Shown: positions 11,813-24,603, counted from the first letter of the stretch. The stretch is DNA of 64,000 nt from Hofstenia miamia (GCA_900660155.1 CABFPE010000134.1:55787-119786); one strand, 5' to 3'. Numbers and translations are program-made. Notes: generated by a model not told the origin, from the sequence alone.

Positions 11813-13338
11813 TCTGTTGCTAGTTTGGATCCAAGTGCGTCAAAGCAACCCAAAATGAGTCAGTTTGTTGTATCCACTAATCCAGTTCAAAAAGAGCAAT
11901 TCGACAAGGACGTTGGTCGGTTTTTCTTTGCTAACAACATTTCCTTCAGAGCTGTTGAGTCACCTTACTTTAAGGTAAGTTATTCAATACTCTACTATGA
12001 ATATCATTTATGTGTTTAGAAACTTGTAAAGAGCTTACATCCGGGATATGAGCCACCGAATAGACAAAAATTGGGTGATCAGATTTTAAATAATGTCTTT
12101 TCAGAGCAACAAGAAATTGCTCGAAAGCGGCTGTCAGGCCAAATGTGACAATGAATGTTGATGGATGGACAAACTGCAATAATGAGTCATTGGTTTGTTG
12201 TTCAGTTCAATTTGCTGATCAAGTTTATCTCCTGGAAACGTTTGAAATGGGTGCAGAACGGCATACAGCAGAGAACTTAACACAATTATCATTAAAAGCC
12301 ATTAAGTATGCAGAGGAATCATATGAATGCACAGTTGTAGCTCTTACAACAGATAACGCAGAGAATATGACCAAAATGAGACGACTGGTAGCCAAGAAAA
12401 TTGACTCCTTGATACATGTGGGGTGTGTTGCTCATCAATTCAATCTCCTTGCTAAAGATTTGACACCCAAACAAATTATCAACAAGATAACCGTGATTGC
12501 AAAGCTATTTAAGAACTCTCATGTGCCACATGGACTGTTGGCAAAGAAAGAAGGTTCCACAAAACCCGTCATTCCAAGTGAAGTTCGGTGGAATACTTCT
12601 GTTAAGCTTTTGAAGTGGTACATCCGCAACTGGAATCTTTTGCGCCAAGTGACCAATGAAAACCCTGATGTGTTTGCGAATGGCAATAGCAACACTGTGA
12701 AGAAGTACATTTCAGACTTGGCTTTGTATCACCAAGTAGAGGAAGGAACTAAAGTTTTGGAACCCATTGCAATTGCCGTAGATAAGGTTCAGGGAGACAA
12801 TGTCACTCTTGCGGATGCTTTGCAGATTTGGAAAGAATTATTGAATAACTACAGGGAATTGGGTGCTGAAGGACGAGAATGTCTTTCTAGTGCTGAGTAT
12901 CGCTATGACATGCCTGTTGACGGAGTGTTTTTTGCTGCTCATGCGCTGCACCCAAAGTACCTTGGTAAAGACCTCAACAAGTTTGAATGGAATGCAGCAG
13001 TTGAATGGGTGAAATCTGAAAGATGTTCTACATTGCCCCATTTCATGGAGTTCATTGGAGGAGGCAAGGAAGTTATCCGTCAAATGCACGGTCTTTCACC
13101 ACATTGTCCACTAATCAATTTCTTCAAGTCCCAGGAGCTGCTTGGAAACCTTCAAAAAGAATTGAGTGAATTGGCCAAAACACTGATCAGCATTGTACCA
13201 ACGTCTTCCGGCTTGGAGCGTATTTTTAGTTCAATGGGATTTGTTCACAGTGAAGTGCGAAACAGATTGGCACCTGAAAAAGTTTCAAAGCTGGCCTTCT
13301 GTCTGCGAGCCCTGAATGACAAAAGCTTCAAAGAGTGA
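11813..13338 (+). pseudogene. hAT transposase (DUF659 + hATC), one-base frameshift, 45-nt intron
   Basis: A nearly complete hAT-superfamily transposase lacking a recognisable BED finger. First exon (to 11974): KMSQFVVSTNPVQKEQFDKD, VGRFFFANNISFRAVESPYFK. A GTAAGT...TTTAG intron of 45 nt (11975-12019) joins it in frame to KLVKSLHPGYEPPNRQKL. Near 12142 one base is missing before VTMNVDGWTNCNNE. The main frame (12145-13338) then gives the DUF659-like RNase-H core (DGWTNCNNE, LTTDNAENM, VGCVAHQFNLLAKDL, SEVRWNTSVKLL) and the C-terminal hAT dimerisation motif (SIVPTSSGLERIFSSMGFVH, RNRLAPEKVSKL). It would excise and insert its element with an 8-bp duplication. The start and the terminal repeats were not identified; an AACGTTTAAAACG tandem lies downstream (about 13465-13510). 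Confidence 0.8.
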
Positions 13339-13464
13339 ATTTCAGTATTGTGTACACTGTACTTTTAAGTTTTGTTTGTATCAGACACCAATATAATCAA
13401 GCTTATATAAAATGACTTTTAAAAAATTGCTGTGTTATAGTTGCAAATAGTTTAAAAAAACATT

Positions 13465-13510
13465 GTTTTAAACGTTTAAAACGTTTTTAACGTTTAAAAC
13501 GTTTTTTTCT
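13465..13510. repeat. AACGTTTAAAACG short tandem/inverted repeat
   Basis: The words TTTAAACGTTTAAAACG and TTTTAACGTTTAAAACG follow each other 130-170 bp after the hAT stop codon. A similar word, TGTTTTAAACGTTTTTT, occurs at about 22090. It may be a subterminal repeat of the hAT element. Confidence 0.45.
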
Positions 13511-13519
13511 ATAAAAAAC

Positions 13520-14125
13520 ACAAATGTGTCAACTCTGCCTGTGTGAATGTAATGGGCGTTGACAGTTTCTTTTGAAATATTTTCTTTGTTATTGTCAACA
13601 TGTAAATTCCAAATTTTTAGTGGTGTGGAACCAAAAACTAATTTTTTATTGGCTGGAAAATACTTATGAATGACTGTTTATTATAAGAGTTTTAATTGCA
13701 TTGTCAATTGTATTTGTACAAAAAACGTATTTTGGCTTCTTATGAACAACTTCAAACCTACAGAGCAGTCACTTTACCAATTGATTTTATAGCCAATGCA
13801 AGCATGTGATATTAAAAATTATTTCCATTGTGATTGCATAATGTATTCTTGAAATAATTAAATATAGTAAAGGGTCATGTTAAAATACATCCTCATATTT
13901 ATATTAGGTGCTTTATATTTTTGCATATTTATCTTAGGCGTTTTGTATGTTTTTTGAAGTTTTGATATAAAAAATATTTAGAATTTTTTAAATGCATTGT
14001 TAGTGATGAAAAAAAGTGTTTCAAACAATGAAATGGAAAAAATGGCCTACAACGAACCTAGAACAAAGAATAGGCGCGTTGTATTATGGAAAAATGGAGG
14101 TTGTAGGCGCATTGGTACAAAGCGC

Positions 14126-14163
<38 letters not shown>

Positions 14164-15274
14164 TTTGAGAAGTCGCAAATCAGGTCCTGGACAAAACAGG
14201 ATCAAAATCAGGTTTGGCAGCATCCATGTTGTTTGATCAATTTTAGATCATTTTAGTTTTACTCAATGGAAAGTTTATGTAATCGTTTCTATAAATTGTA
14301 TTAGTATTGCAGTTGGTATTTATATCACGACCTCCGAAATCATAAGATGTTACTATGGTTTTGCGACTGGGCTTAATTTAAAACAATATTTACATAGAAA
14401 AAGTTTCTGCTGTTTTAGAATAAGTTAACTGCTAAAACTGATGTTAGCATTGAAACACAGTGTAAATGAAAAGAGGAAATATCACTCGAGAATGAGGATA
14501 TTGCTTTTATACAATTCCTTCCTCCATGGACATCAAGATTAATCACGTTTAAATCAGGTTAACTTTTATACCAGAGCAGGTCAGGACTGGTCAGCTTTGA
14601 AGTACAGGTGAACTCATCACTAATATCTTGTACATTTTAGGAATGTGCCAAATTGCATATATTCTATAATATGCTACGTGCTACCCAATCCTGCTGTAAA
14701 AAATCATATCTGTTCATTTTTATTTCCTTCAATAAATAGCTGGCACATTCGATCTTCATTATAGGGACTATCTTCTGGTTATTCAATTCCACACTAAAAT
14801 GTACTTTACAATTTACTATTGTTGTAGGAAAATGTAAAACTGTACTGTATTATATACTATGAAATAATCTTGCTGGTGGCCAGAACCTAATGCTATGCTG
14901 CTTTAAATCCACCGAAACGAATTTAATACACCGCAAATATCTCGTCTTACAAGACTCAATTTTTGTCTAGACTCTGTCTGTAATAATGTTTGCACTATCG
15001 CCCTAGTCAAAGACATTGTGTGTACAAAGGTATATAAAGTTGACTGTATTTCCATAGTATTAAACACCGGTATATATATATAAAATTTCATAATTTCGCC
15101 ACTATAAGTGAACTTCTTTCCGGATAAAGCACATTAAATTTTTAAATTAAGTCTCTATAGCCACTAAGAACAATAACTTTAACTCTTTCTGGAAGCATGG
15201 ATGCAAAAAATATGAATAATTTTAAAGCCTACATTAAAAAATAGTTGATTTTCCTGTGTCCAGACTTTGCGGAC

Positions 15275-15279
<5 letters not shown>
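13520..15279. other. non-coding stretch with GGCG-word hairpin
   Basis: No gene recognised. Contains the words TTAGGTGC, TTAGGCG, TAGGCGC at 13904-14110 and a hairpin TAGGCGC...GCGCCTA at 14104-14128 next to a (TA)n tract. Confidence 0.4.
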
Positions 15280-15314
<35 letters not shown>

Positions 15315-15317
<3 letters not shown>

Positions 15318-16996
15318 TCATGATCAAAAGTTTCGGAACACCTGCATGTAAAAAAGTTTATTGGAATTTTCAAACAATGTCTGCACTGTGAGATTAACAT
15401 TTCTACACTAACTATCTGTTATTGTGTTACTGATTAACAGAACCTTGGATTTTGTCAATAAAAATGCAGGTGGACCTAATTAGCAAACGGTTTTTGATTG
15501 ACAACTATCATTTAGAGTGATCAAAAGTTTCGGAACACTAAAGACAAACACTATAATAGTCACAAAATAAAAAATAAATGACAAGAATTAATATCCAGTC
15601 CACAATCCTTTGCAACTGATGCACTTTTGCAAGCGGGTAGACCATGAGTTGTATAATTTCACAACATAATCATTGGGAATTTCATTCCAGGCATGTCGAA
15701 TGGCAGAATGAAAGTCAGACTTATTTGTGGGACATTTTTCGGCAACACGTCTCTTCAATTCTACCCAGCAATTCTCAATAATATTTAAATCTGGTGACTG
15801 GGCTGGCCAATCACTCATATAGTTGATTTGGTTGTCATCAAAAAACTTTTTAACAATTTTTGCTCTGTGGCATGGTGCATTGTCATCTTGGTATATGAAT
15901 GGGTTAATGTTAAACTGATCTACAGTGGCCAGTAAACCATTTTTCAAAATATCTATGTATGCCTTTGCATTCACAGTACCGTCCAAAATTAGAAGTGAGC
16001 CTGTCCCATGTGCAGTTAGACATCCCCAGACCATAACTGACAGGTGCGACTTTGAGGTCTGCCTAACAAGCTCTCGCTTAGCTTTCTCGCCTTTAATTTT
16101 ATGCACAAAACTAGTGCCATAATCCCGATCCAATTCAATTTTGCATTCATCACTAAAAATTATACACTTTGTCTGCTGGTCAGTCCATCCACTGTACTTT
16201 TTGGCAAAGGCAACTCGCTTTCTTTGGTTCTTTACTGATAGTATTGGCCGTCTTGTGGCTCTTATGGAGTGAACACCCATCTCGCGCAGTCTTCTACTGA
16301 CAGTGTGACGAGTGATTTTAACACCAGAGGTCATGTTTATCTCCGAAGATATTGCTGAGATTGATTTGCGGCGATTAGAGATGGCCACTCTTTTTATTTT
16401 CCGATCCATCTTATTACTGGTCTTTCGTGGCCGCCCACATCGGTATTTCTCCTTCACTGTCCCAGTTGTAAGATAATTCGCAATGGTGCGTGCTACACTT
16501 GATACAGAACAAGCAACTATTTTTGCAACATGTCTGTAGCTGCATTTCTCTGTTTCCACTAATCTCAGTATGATTTCTCGCTCTTCTTTGGTCAAATTTC
16601 TTCCAGTAGGCATTCTGATCAATAGAACTATTTGAATAGTAATTACCAGTCATGGGCTACATAATATGCCAACAAGATTAACCTTTGAAGTGCGTCAGTT
16701 GCAAAGGATTGTGGACTGGATATTAATTCTTCTGTCATGTATTTTTTATTTTGTGACTCTAGTGTTTGTATTAGCGTTCCGAAACTTTTGATCACTCTAA
16801 ATGACAGCTGTCAATCAAAACCCGTTTGCTAATTAACCCCATCTGCATTTTTTTGACAAAAGCCAGGGTTCTGTAAATCAGTATCACAATAACATATAGT
16901 TAGTGTACAAATACCAATCTCACAGTGCGTATATTGTTCAAAAATTCTAATAAGCTTTTTTACATACAGGTGTTCCGAAACTTTTGATCATGACTG
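15315..16996. mobile_element. Tc1-like transposon with IR/DR termini, apparently intact
   Basis: Terminal inverted repeats start CAGTCATGATCAAAAGTTTC at both ends and are flanked by TA (15313-15314 and 16997-16998). Each terminal repeat is about 300 bp and contains a second, inner copy of the GATCAAAAGTTTCGGAACAC word (left about 15520, right about 16778-16797), the IR/DR arrangement of Sleeping Beauty-type elements. The total is 1682 bp. The left repeat overlaps the last codons of the transposase gene (GLWTGY). The repeats are only slightly diverged and the transposase frame is open, so it is one of the youngest elements here. Confidence 0.92.
15588..16613 (-). CDS. Tc1-family transposase, intact frame
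   Basis: 341 residues from ATG 16613 (MPTGRNLTKEEREIILRLVE), the usual Tc1 length. The N-terminal paired-type DNA-binding region has two helix-turn-helix units separated by a GRPRK hook. The catalytic DDE triad is visible: IIFSDECKIE, YQDDNAPCHRA and SPDLNIIENCW, with 34 residues between the second Asp and the Glu. It binds the inner and outer repeats of its own element and moves it by cut-and-paste into TA. The frame is uninterrupted and all three catalytic residues are present, so activity is possible. An in-frame TTG lies three codons upstream, but the ATG is the natural start. Confidence 0.93.
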   Translation of the reverse strand: MPTGRNLTKEEREIILRLVETEKCSYRHVAKIVACSVSSVARTIANYLTTGTVKEKYRCGRPRKTSNKMDRKIKRVAISNRRKSISAISSEINMTSGVKITRHTVSRRLREMGVHSIRATRRPILSVKNQRKRVAFAKKYSGWTDQQTKCIIFSDECKIELDRDYGTSFVHKIKGEKAKRELVRQTSKSHLSVMVWGCLTAHGTGSLLILDGTVNAKAYIDILKNGLLATVDQFNINPFIYQDDNAPCHRAKIVKKFFDDNQINYMSDWPAQSPDLNIIENCWVELKRRVAEKCPTNKSDFHSAIRHAWNEIPNDYVVKLYNSWSTRLQKCISCKGLWTGY

Positions 16997-17234
16997 TATA
17001 TATACTATGCAGTTTACTGGATCCATTGTTGATATAACAACCCCAAAGCATAGCTTTTAATTTTCCTGCCATACTGTGGACATAGTAAAGAGATGATGAC
17101 GCACTATCATATATCTGTATTAGTGTAGCCTAGCAACTCTCTTGATATAAAACTATTTGTAGGCATGTAGGCAATTATAAAAAAAGGCTTTTTGGTACAG
17201 ATATTTCCAATAAATCAAGCTTATTTGTGCCGTT

Positions 17235-19190
17235 TTAGACTACCGTAGAACTTTCCTGCACTCTTACCATAATAAGCATATACAGTTGTTTTTTATCAAG
17301 TAGATTTTTTCCTCCAATGAGCATGTTGTATGTTTGAACCATTGTTAAAACTTTTACTTCTAATCTACTGTTTTGACCTTTCTGACGTCTTTCCTTACTT
17401 ACACCACTATCTGGATCGCTTGAATCAATTGTGCATAGCGGCATTACAGGCTTCGTATCAAGGCCTTTTCTCCAATGACATCCCATTGCAAAATCTCGCA
17501 TCGTCTATTTTTATTTTCTTATCAAGTAAAATATTTTTTGGCAGTCTTTTACGTTTACCTCTTACAGTTCTACAAGTGTAATTTTGATGATCTTTCATGA
17601 GCTTGCATAGTAATGCTAGATGCATAATAGTAATTAATAAACTGCTGTAGCTCGTGATAGATAAAGATTTTATCAACTACATAACGATATTTTCTGCAAA
17701 CCACCTCAGTTATGCAAATCTTTTTCCTTGCATATATTTCACCTTCATACAAATGTTCTGATCTGCCATGTTTTCGGCACCAATGCCTAAACTCTCTACA
17801 AATCTTTCATATATCGCTTCATTATTTTGTGACATTTAAGCTTGGTCATCCTCGCAATAGTTCAAAAGTAACCTTCTTAGCATTCTGAAAGCAGCGTTAA
17901 TTAGAATCTTGTGTTTTTACTATTTCATTATTTTTGTGTCAAATTCGGGCTCACTTGCTATTTCTTCTAGAGTATGTGCACCCACTATTTAAACAATTTC
18001 TGTTCTTCATACCTTCATATTAAATGAAAACTAAATCTTCATTATCGACTTCGAGCAATCCTTTTTTCCCAGCATCATTATAATTTGAGCAATCTCAATA
18101 AATAATATATAATTTCTGCTTTACTACAAGGCATTATGAAAATGTAGCTAACATTAAAATTCAAGCATGACTATTAGTATAGAATGAAATAAAATTATTG
18201 ATTTAAGGTTATAGAAAGCATGTGCGTATATAAAATAACCATAGATATGAGTGATCAACTTCGACCTTTAGCCCCCAATGGGTGGGGTTCTACCCAAATT
18301 TGAAATTTAGGTTTTAGAGAAAGTACTGAAACACATTTTTGTTGCTATCATTCAACAAATATACATATACTAAAAAATAACCAGGAATGGGTATTTAGTG
18401 ATTACATGAACAAACATAATATGGTAATGTAGTTCGATTTACTCATGTTGCTTGATTAAATGTTGTGTTGAAAAAATCGAATAGTTTCCTATTTAACCCA
18501 ACAGATACCATTCAAAAAATATTTGATTTACTTTTATGTATTTCTCAAATTTGAGTAGATAGTGAACATTATTAACCTATACACGTGCTTCAGTAGTTCA
18601 TGAATTATGGGACTGTCACTTTTAAATGACGTTGATATAATTAGAACATTTTGAAATGTTGGGTAATGTGGCATTTACCACATTGGATCCCACGCATTTT
18701 TTCCATGCCCACACCTAGCTTGATTACTAGGCATCTAGGCATATTGATATGTTGCAATTGTCATCTTATTTCATTAAATACTGTCTCTTAGAATGGTAGA
18801 AATCTGGATTACTATTACTATTTCTGTTCTGATTTGTGAGAATGATAGTCGTTTGACTGTAGTAATCAGTCAATGTTACATTATTGCCGCTTCTTAATAA
18901 TTTCCAGGCATTATCAAATAGCAGCATCAATACCAAATGCAAAAAGAGGAAACCGACCATTATCTGTGTTGTGGTTTTCCCATATATTTATATTATCTTT
19001 TATGGCATTTATTATGTGTATCTGCAGCATTAGTTCTGAAAGCCTGTTCACATCTGCTTCATGTTCTCCCCTTCTTCAATCTGAGTCAATGTCTGGAGGA
19101 TCTACAACAACCTGCATTGACATCCTGGCCTTGTTTTCATCAGCATCATTTATAATTTCCTAATCGTTTATGAATTTTTCCAATGACATT
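17235..19190 (-). pseudogene. decayed piggyBac transposase
   Basis: Two recognisable ends of a piggyBac-type transposase on the minus strand. The N-terminal part (from about 19180) reads MSLEKFIND, then EIINDADENKARMSMQ and VVVDPPDIDSD, resembling the acidic leader of piggyBac transposases. The C-terminal part (17676-17235) reads NYTCRTVRGKRKRLPKN, WRKGLDTKPVMPLCTIDSS, RRQKGQ, VQTYNMLIGGKNLLDKKQLY, which matches the conserved G-T-V-R-x-N-R-x-x-LP, W.D...V and YN..MGGVD..DQ blocks. Frames switch repeatedly and the middle (about 17840-18770) is unrecognisable. No TTAA-flanked ends were located. It is old and inactive. Confidence 0.7.
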
Positions 19191-19199
19191 TTTGTTTAT

Positions 19200-22100
19200 T
19201 ATGCCATAATAATTTACTATAATCCACAAACATGCAAAATATTAGCAAGAATATAAAACAATGCATTGCTAAATGCTAAATAGCTTAGATATCTAAAATA
19301 TAACATTGTTGGAAATTTCTTGCAAAATTGTATTTGCACACATTGTTAAAGTTAGTATTGTTCCCAGTGCCCTGTAAAGTACACCTACTGTATCTCACTA
19401 ATAAAATGGCCAAATTATTTGCTTTTTTGTTTAAGCTAATGTTTTGGTGTTATATAATTAGCAGGATATCATAGAATGGCTCAATTATAAATGGTATGCC
19501 CTTTATCAGGCATTTTGCAAGAAAAATATTTTTTCAAGGGAAATTTAATTTTCTATGCTGAATTCCAGCTATGAAAATGTCATCTCTAATGTCAGTATAA
19601 CGAATGCATTTACTAAAACCATCTTTGTAAATATTTGTTCAAGAATCTAACACAATTTTGATTATACCTTGTTTTATCAAGGCAAAATATTGGTGTCACT
19701 TTTAAGTGATCTTCGGATCTAATAGGTTAATTATGTGTGCAAAATAGAAACGATTATTAACATTAAAAATGTGATTTTTAATACATTTCAAAAATAGCAT
19801 TGATGTATATTTTGAGTTTGTGGATTTCTTTGAGATTCAAGTGAATTTGAATCTAATAGAATTAAACTGATGTTTCTATACGTGCTTTAAATTTTGAAAA
19901 TTTACTTTTATATGAACCAGAGGTGGAATTGGGTTCGGACCGGGTTCAGTTTTTGAAAAATAAACTGGTTGAGTGCCTGTAAAAAACTGTTTTTCCATAA
20001 GTTTAATCAGATATAATAATGCTGGAATTTCTTATCATTCATCATTGTAATGTGTATTATCTCAAGGACGTTTCAACTTGTGGTTATGGATTGTTTTTTG
20101 GAACAATTTTTTTATTTTTTAACACCGAGTGATTTTAGAAACTCGGTCTGAAATTTGGTTAAGATATATATTTCGATTTAGGTCAGGTTTCAGAATATCA
20201 GCCCGATTCTAGCTCTGATATGCACCTGTTTACTATTTATATTTTAAAGTTTATTTTAGGTTGAAAGTAACTTCACCTACGTGTTATTGTTTACTTATTG
20301 TAAATATAATTTTATTTGTAACTAACATGCTTTCTAGAAATGTATTTTTGCGAATGTTTTGTTAAATGTATTTCCAATAGTCATGTATAGGTCCATCTGA
20401 TATCTAGAAAGTAATTGTGTAATTTTTATAAAATTTATAAATTTATTGTAAACTAATAAATGTTTGTAAATGTACATTTTACTTCAGTTCTATCTTAAAT
20501 TACTGTATCATTCTAAAATTTTACATTTTTAACATGCAACTCAGTTCTGCTATTCTTGAATTTTATATGAATTACACATCATTTCAAAAAACTGATGGAC
20601 TGGTTTTACCAAGCTAGTCTTTTTAAAATTTATCCGCAAATTACTTTGTTCAATATACATATAAAATGCAGAGATGACACAATTCTAATGATAAAAAGAA
20701 AAAAATTGTTTTTTATTATACGATTTTAACATTTAATTACATAAGTGGGCTCAAAGTGACCTCATCTGCTTGTGCAACTTGCAAATGATGGAACTGCGAT
20801 TATAAATGCAAAATAGTTACTATATTTTGCACTGATTGTGAGAGCAGTCAAAATGAATGCTTTGGGCGCTTTACGGATATTTTTGGCGCTTCTAGTGTTA
20901 ACCTCTTGTTGCATCATAGGAAGTATGCCTTGTCACGATAACCTATGTTAGAGAACATAAATTGTTTTATTTTTTGTAATATTTCAAAAATAGGAAATCT
21001 TTGATGGAGTCAATTTGGCCCCGGTTTTAAATTTAATGTACTTACTCCGACATATGGTTTGTTGTATTAAACAAGTATTATAGCGCTAAGCAGCAGTTGC
21101 GGGTAAAATAAACGTTGAGTAAATAATGTGTCGTCATCCTCTGGTAAATAATAGCTTCTTAATTACGAAATTTCAATTAGAAAAGTTAGTAATATTTGTA
21201 TGCCTAAGTCGTAATAAAATTGAGCAAGTGTTTGAAATTGCGGTGACGTCGTTGCCTTCTCAGCAGGCTTGCACTTGTTTAAACAAGAAGGAAATCATGT
21301 TTAAAACAAACAATTTTCCAATAAGGGCTAGTTCCATATAGCTTTATATATACTTCCTATTTACAGCATTGTTAGCAGAAATGCCACCAATAACTACTCC
21401 TCCAAATGAATGAACCATATTCATCACATTTGTAATTGCTGAATGTAAAAATTGGGCTTCAAGTGCAAATAGAAGCAGAAGGCATAACACAAAATGTCAA
21501 ACAATAAGTGCCTTCACCATAATTGTTAAAACTGTTCTAACAAGCAACTGAGGTTTATCTGCTGAATAGGCAATTACGTGATCATTAGCATGTTGCCGTG
21601 ATGGTTTTATTAAAGGTAGTAAAAATATAATTACCTATTGCAAGTTCCAAACTACAGTAGATCACCAATTAAAATGACTGCGATATGTTCAGAAAATAAA
21701 GCACATTTTAAATTTTTGACAATGGCGACAGACCATTGAAGTACAGGTAATTTTTCCTTTAACATGATTTTGCAGATGACAATTTTTTGAGTTCATCTTA
21801 AATTTATTTTTAAATTAAAACCCTGAACTATGTACGTTTTGAAAGCCAGAGATCCCTCTCTTCAGCATCGTTTGAGAAGCGAAAAACTTGAATATGGTTT
21901 TACGTATGGAAAGCTTAGATCTTAGCTTAGAGTTGAGAAGGCCATGAAAATTGCATTTCTATAGATAGAACTGAATAAATACTTCTTTGATTGCCCAATT
22001 CTGTTTTAATCTCATAATTGTTTTCTGAAGCTTTCTTATGGGAAAATACAAAATAACAATGAAAAACAAAACACTAATATAAAAAAACATGTTTTAAACG

Positions 22101-22440
22101 TTTTTTTTGAAAAAATCTGTTTAGTATAACAACCCTGATATATTCTGCTTCATCATTTAATAGGCCGAAGATAACATCCATTTATCTTGGATACTATTTG
22201 AATTTTATGTTTTTAGTGTGAAATTGTTGTTCAATATTAGGTAAATGTTTGCAAGCTTCGAGTCGCTTTCCATCTTGTTGAACATAGACATTGAATTCTA
22301 ATAATGTGTTGTTAGTTGCCACAATAAGCAATTCAATTCTTGTAGTGTTATAATGTAAATCAAATATTTTAATGCTGCGATTATTCAATATTTTAACGGC
22401 TTCAATAATTGCATTCCCTACTTGTAGATTTGTATAAAGA
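19200..22440. other. non-coding stretch
   Basis: About 3.2 kb of AT-rich sequence without a supportable exon, RNA gene or transposase motif. Confidence 0.45.
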
Positions 22441-22446
22441 CTACTT

Positions 22447-23430
22447 CTAAAAAATATTTTTTAGTTTTTATGTAGTTGCCATATTAACTCTGCTGGCTAC
22501 CACCTATTTTTACTTACAGGGCCGAAAAAAGTAGCTTCTTCAAATATTGAACAGATTCAAACTTTGTTGCTGGCCAGAATATAAACAAAGTGTTTTATGT
22601 GCCGTTTCTGAAAAATATGCACCAGAAATAGTCATCTGACAAACTATTGGATGGGGCTGCACCTGGTTGATTGACAATAATGCAAGATCTCATCTGTCCC
22701 AATTAGTGACAGAATTTTTGGAATCAAAGGGACAGAGAAACAAGTGACAGGCTCCATACTCAACTGATTTCAATCTTGAATGTTACTAGTTGCTCACAAA
22801 GTTGGAAAACTTGTGCAGTGTGAGCAGTTTTGCAGATGAAGAATTCCTTTTTGGTGCATTGCACTCTATTGACAAAACTAAATTTTCAACCATTTTTGAC
22901 AAAATGAAAGAAAGTTTCTTGTGTGTCATCGATGTATTTAGGTGATTATGTATATATGTCTGTTTCACATTGTTATTTTTCTTAAATTAATGGGAACAGA
23001 TTCTCATTACTTTCTGAGCACACCAAGTAATTTTTTAAAATAAGAACAGATTCTCATTACTTTCTGAGCACACCAAGTAGTTGTTTAGAAAAAGAAGACA
23101 ATTCATATATACTTACCAAGGCTTTCCTTATTTCCCTTGTCAATATAACCGGTTAAATTCTCCATTCAATTTCACTGTTATGTCATTGAGTTGTTTAATG
23201 TAATTCAAGTTTAATACTGAGAAAATCTTAATGCTTATCTAGACAGGAGAAATATGGAAAACTTAGGAAGGTTTATTACAAAATGATGTACAGTATGAGG
23301 GTATAACTATAAAATTGGAGGATGTTTGGAGGCCTTTACAATTTTATCCCCTTGAGAGTAAAGAAAGGAGGTAGCCAGCAGATTTAAAATGGCAACTACA
23401 TACAAACATGAAAAAGTATTTTTGAGAAAA
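22447..23430 (+). mobile_element. decayed mariner-like element
   Basis: About 1 kb bounded by diverged inverted repeats of roughly 65 bp: left TGTAGTTGCCATATTAACTC then TGCTGGCTACCACC (about 22470-22504); right, on the minus strand, TGTAGTTGCCATTTTAAATC then TGCTGGCTACCTCC (about 23370-23402). Between them the plus strand encodes IDNNARSHLSQLVTEFLESK, the mariner catalytic block that normally reads HDNARPH.. followed by an LP.PPYSPDL segment, here scrambled. Too decayed to be functional. It carries an internal 50-bp tandem duplication (22994-23093). Confidence 0.65.
22994..23093. repeat. 50-bp tandem duplication
   Basis: The unit beginning GAACAGATTCTCATTACTTT is repeated at a 50-bp period (22994-23043 and 23044-23093), with a few differences at the distal end of the second copy. 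Confidence 0.85.
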
Positions 23431-23654
23431 TTTTGTTATTTCTGAGAAATATCTGTAATTAAAGAAAAAGTTAGATTTATATATAACAATCATAAACTAA
23501 GAACGAATTGCAATTAAAATCTACGACTGAAGAAACCAATAAGTCAAATATAATTTATCAAATATGCACCTGTGATGAGGATTATATTGGTTTTTCTAGT
23601 AGGCAACTATCAAGAATTAAAGAACATGAGACCAGTTATAATATATTTAATATA

Positions 23655-24409
23655 TTAAAATCCTTGGAGTGTACATTGATAATGCCTTGTCATTTGATGA
23701 ACATGTCTCAAGGCTTCTACGAAAATGCAGAAGCAAAATGTTCCATCTAAATAAGTTAAAGGCACAAGGTTACTCCTTACGCGAGCTCAAGATACTTTAC
23801 ACTTCGTTGATATTGCCAAACATAACCTATTCGGTTTCAGTATGGGGAGGATGCAGGAAGTCATTACAGCAACTCATAGACAAACTACAGAGGAAGGCAA
23901 TGCGACTGGGATATACGGATAACTTTGAATCTATTGAAACAATTGAGAAAGTCAGATGAAAAGCTGTTGAAGAGAATGTACTATGAGGAACATTTACTAT
24001 CAGATCTAGTACCTGGAAGAAGTGACTATGCCTCTACAAGTCGCCGGGAACGTTTACCAGCCCCTGAAAGAGATATTGATAGGAGATTTACGTTTATTTT
24101 TCAAAACAGATTCTTCAAGAAATACTAGCATTCGCGCTGTAACCTCCACTGTCTACCATATTCACACGTTACGAAATCATCAATCTAGAAATTTCCTTCG
24201 CTTCCTATTTGCATTATCTACTTCTCAAGTCTCCAACCCTTACCAAAAACACCGACACGAAAGGAAGACAATACCAGAGCTATCACGTCCGTGAAATGCC
24301 GCAAATAACTCTTCAAGTGAAATGAATTTTTTTATAGTTTATAAATTTAGTCAGTTTGATGTGTTTCATTCTGAAATAAAGATAATTTCTAATTTTCTAA
24401 TTTCTAATT
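23655..24409 (+). mobile_element. 5'-truncated LINE inserted in the Penelope-like element
   Basis: Encodes the C-terminal part of a LINE reverse transcriptase: LGVYIDNALSFDEHVSRLL, LKILYTSLILPNITYSVSVW, then DEKLLKRMYYEEHLLSDLVP and RRERLPAPERDIDRRFTFIF in shifted frames. The 3' end is AATAAAG followed by ATTTCTAA-type repeats (about 24376-24409), an L2/CR1-like microsatellite tail. The flanks on both sides belong to the same Penelope-like sequence, so this is a nested insertion. Confidence 0.75.
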
Positions 24410-24603
24410 AAGTGCGGACTAAATTTTGAAACAAACCTATCACATCAAGATCAAGTAATTTAAAAATTATTGAGAGTATTTTTATAAAATCCTTGCAACC
24501 AAGTTTGAACACAAAATAAGACTATATTTATAAATTAAACTTGCGATTTTTTAAAATTTAAAAAATTATAATTAATATTTTAAAATCTAGTAAATTTAAA
24601 GGG

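Noticed and set aside
18873-19163. 96-codon plus-strand frame
   Set aside because: Antisense to the piggyBac N-terminal remnant.
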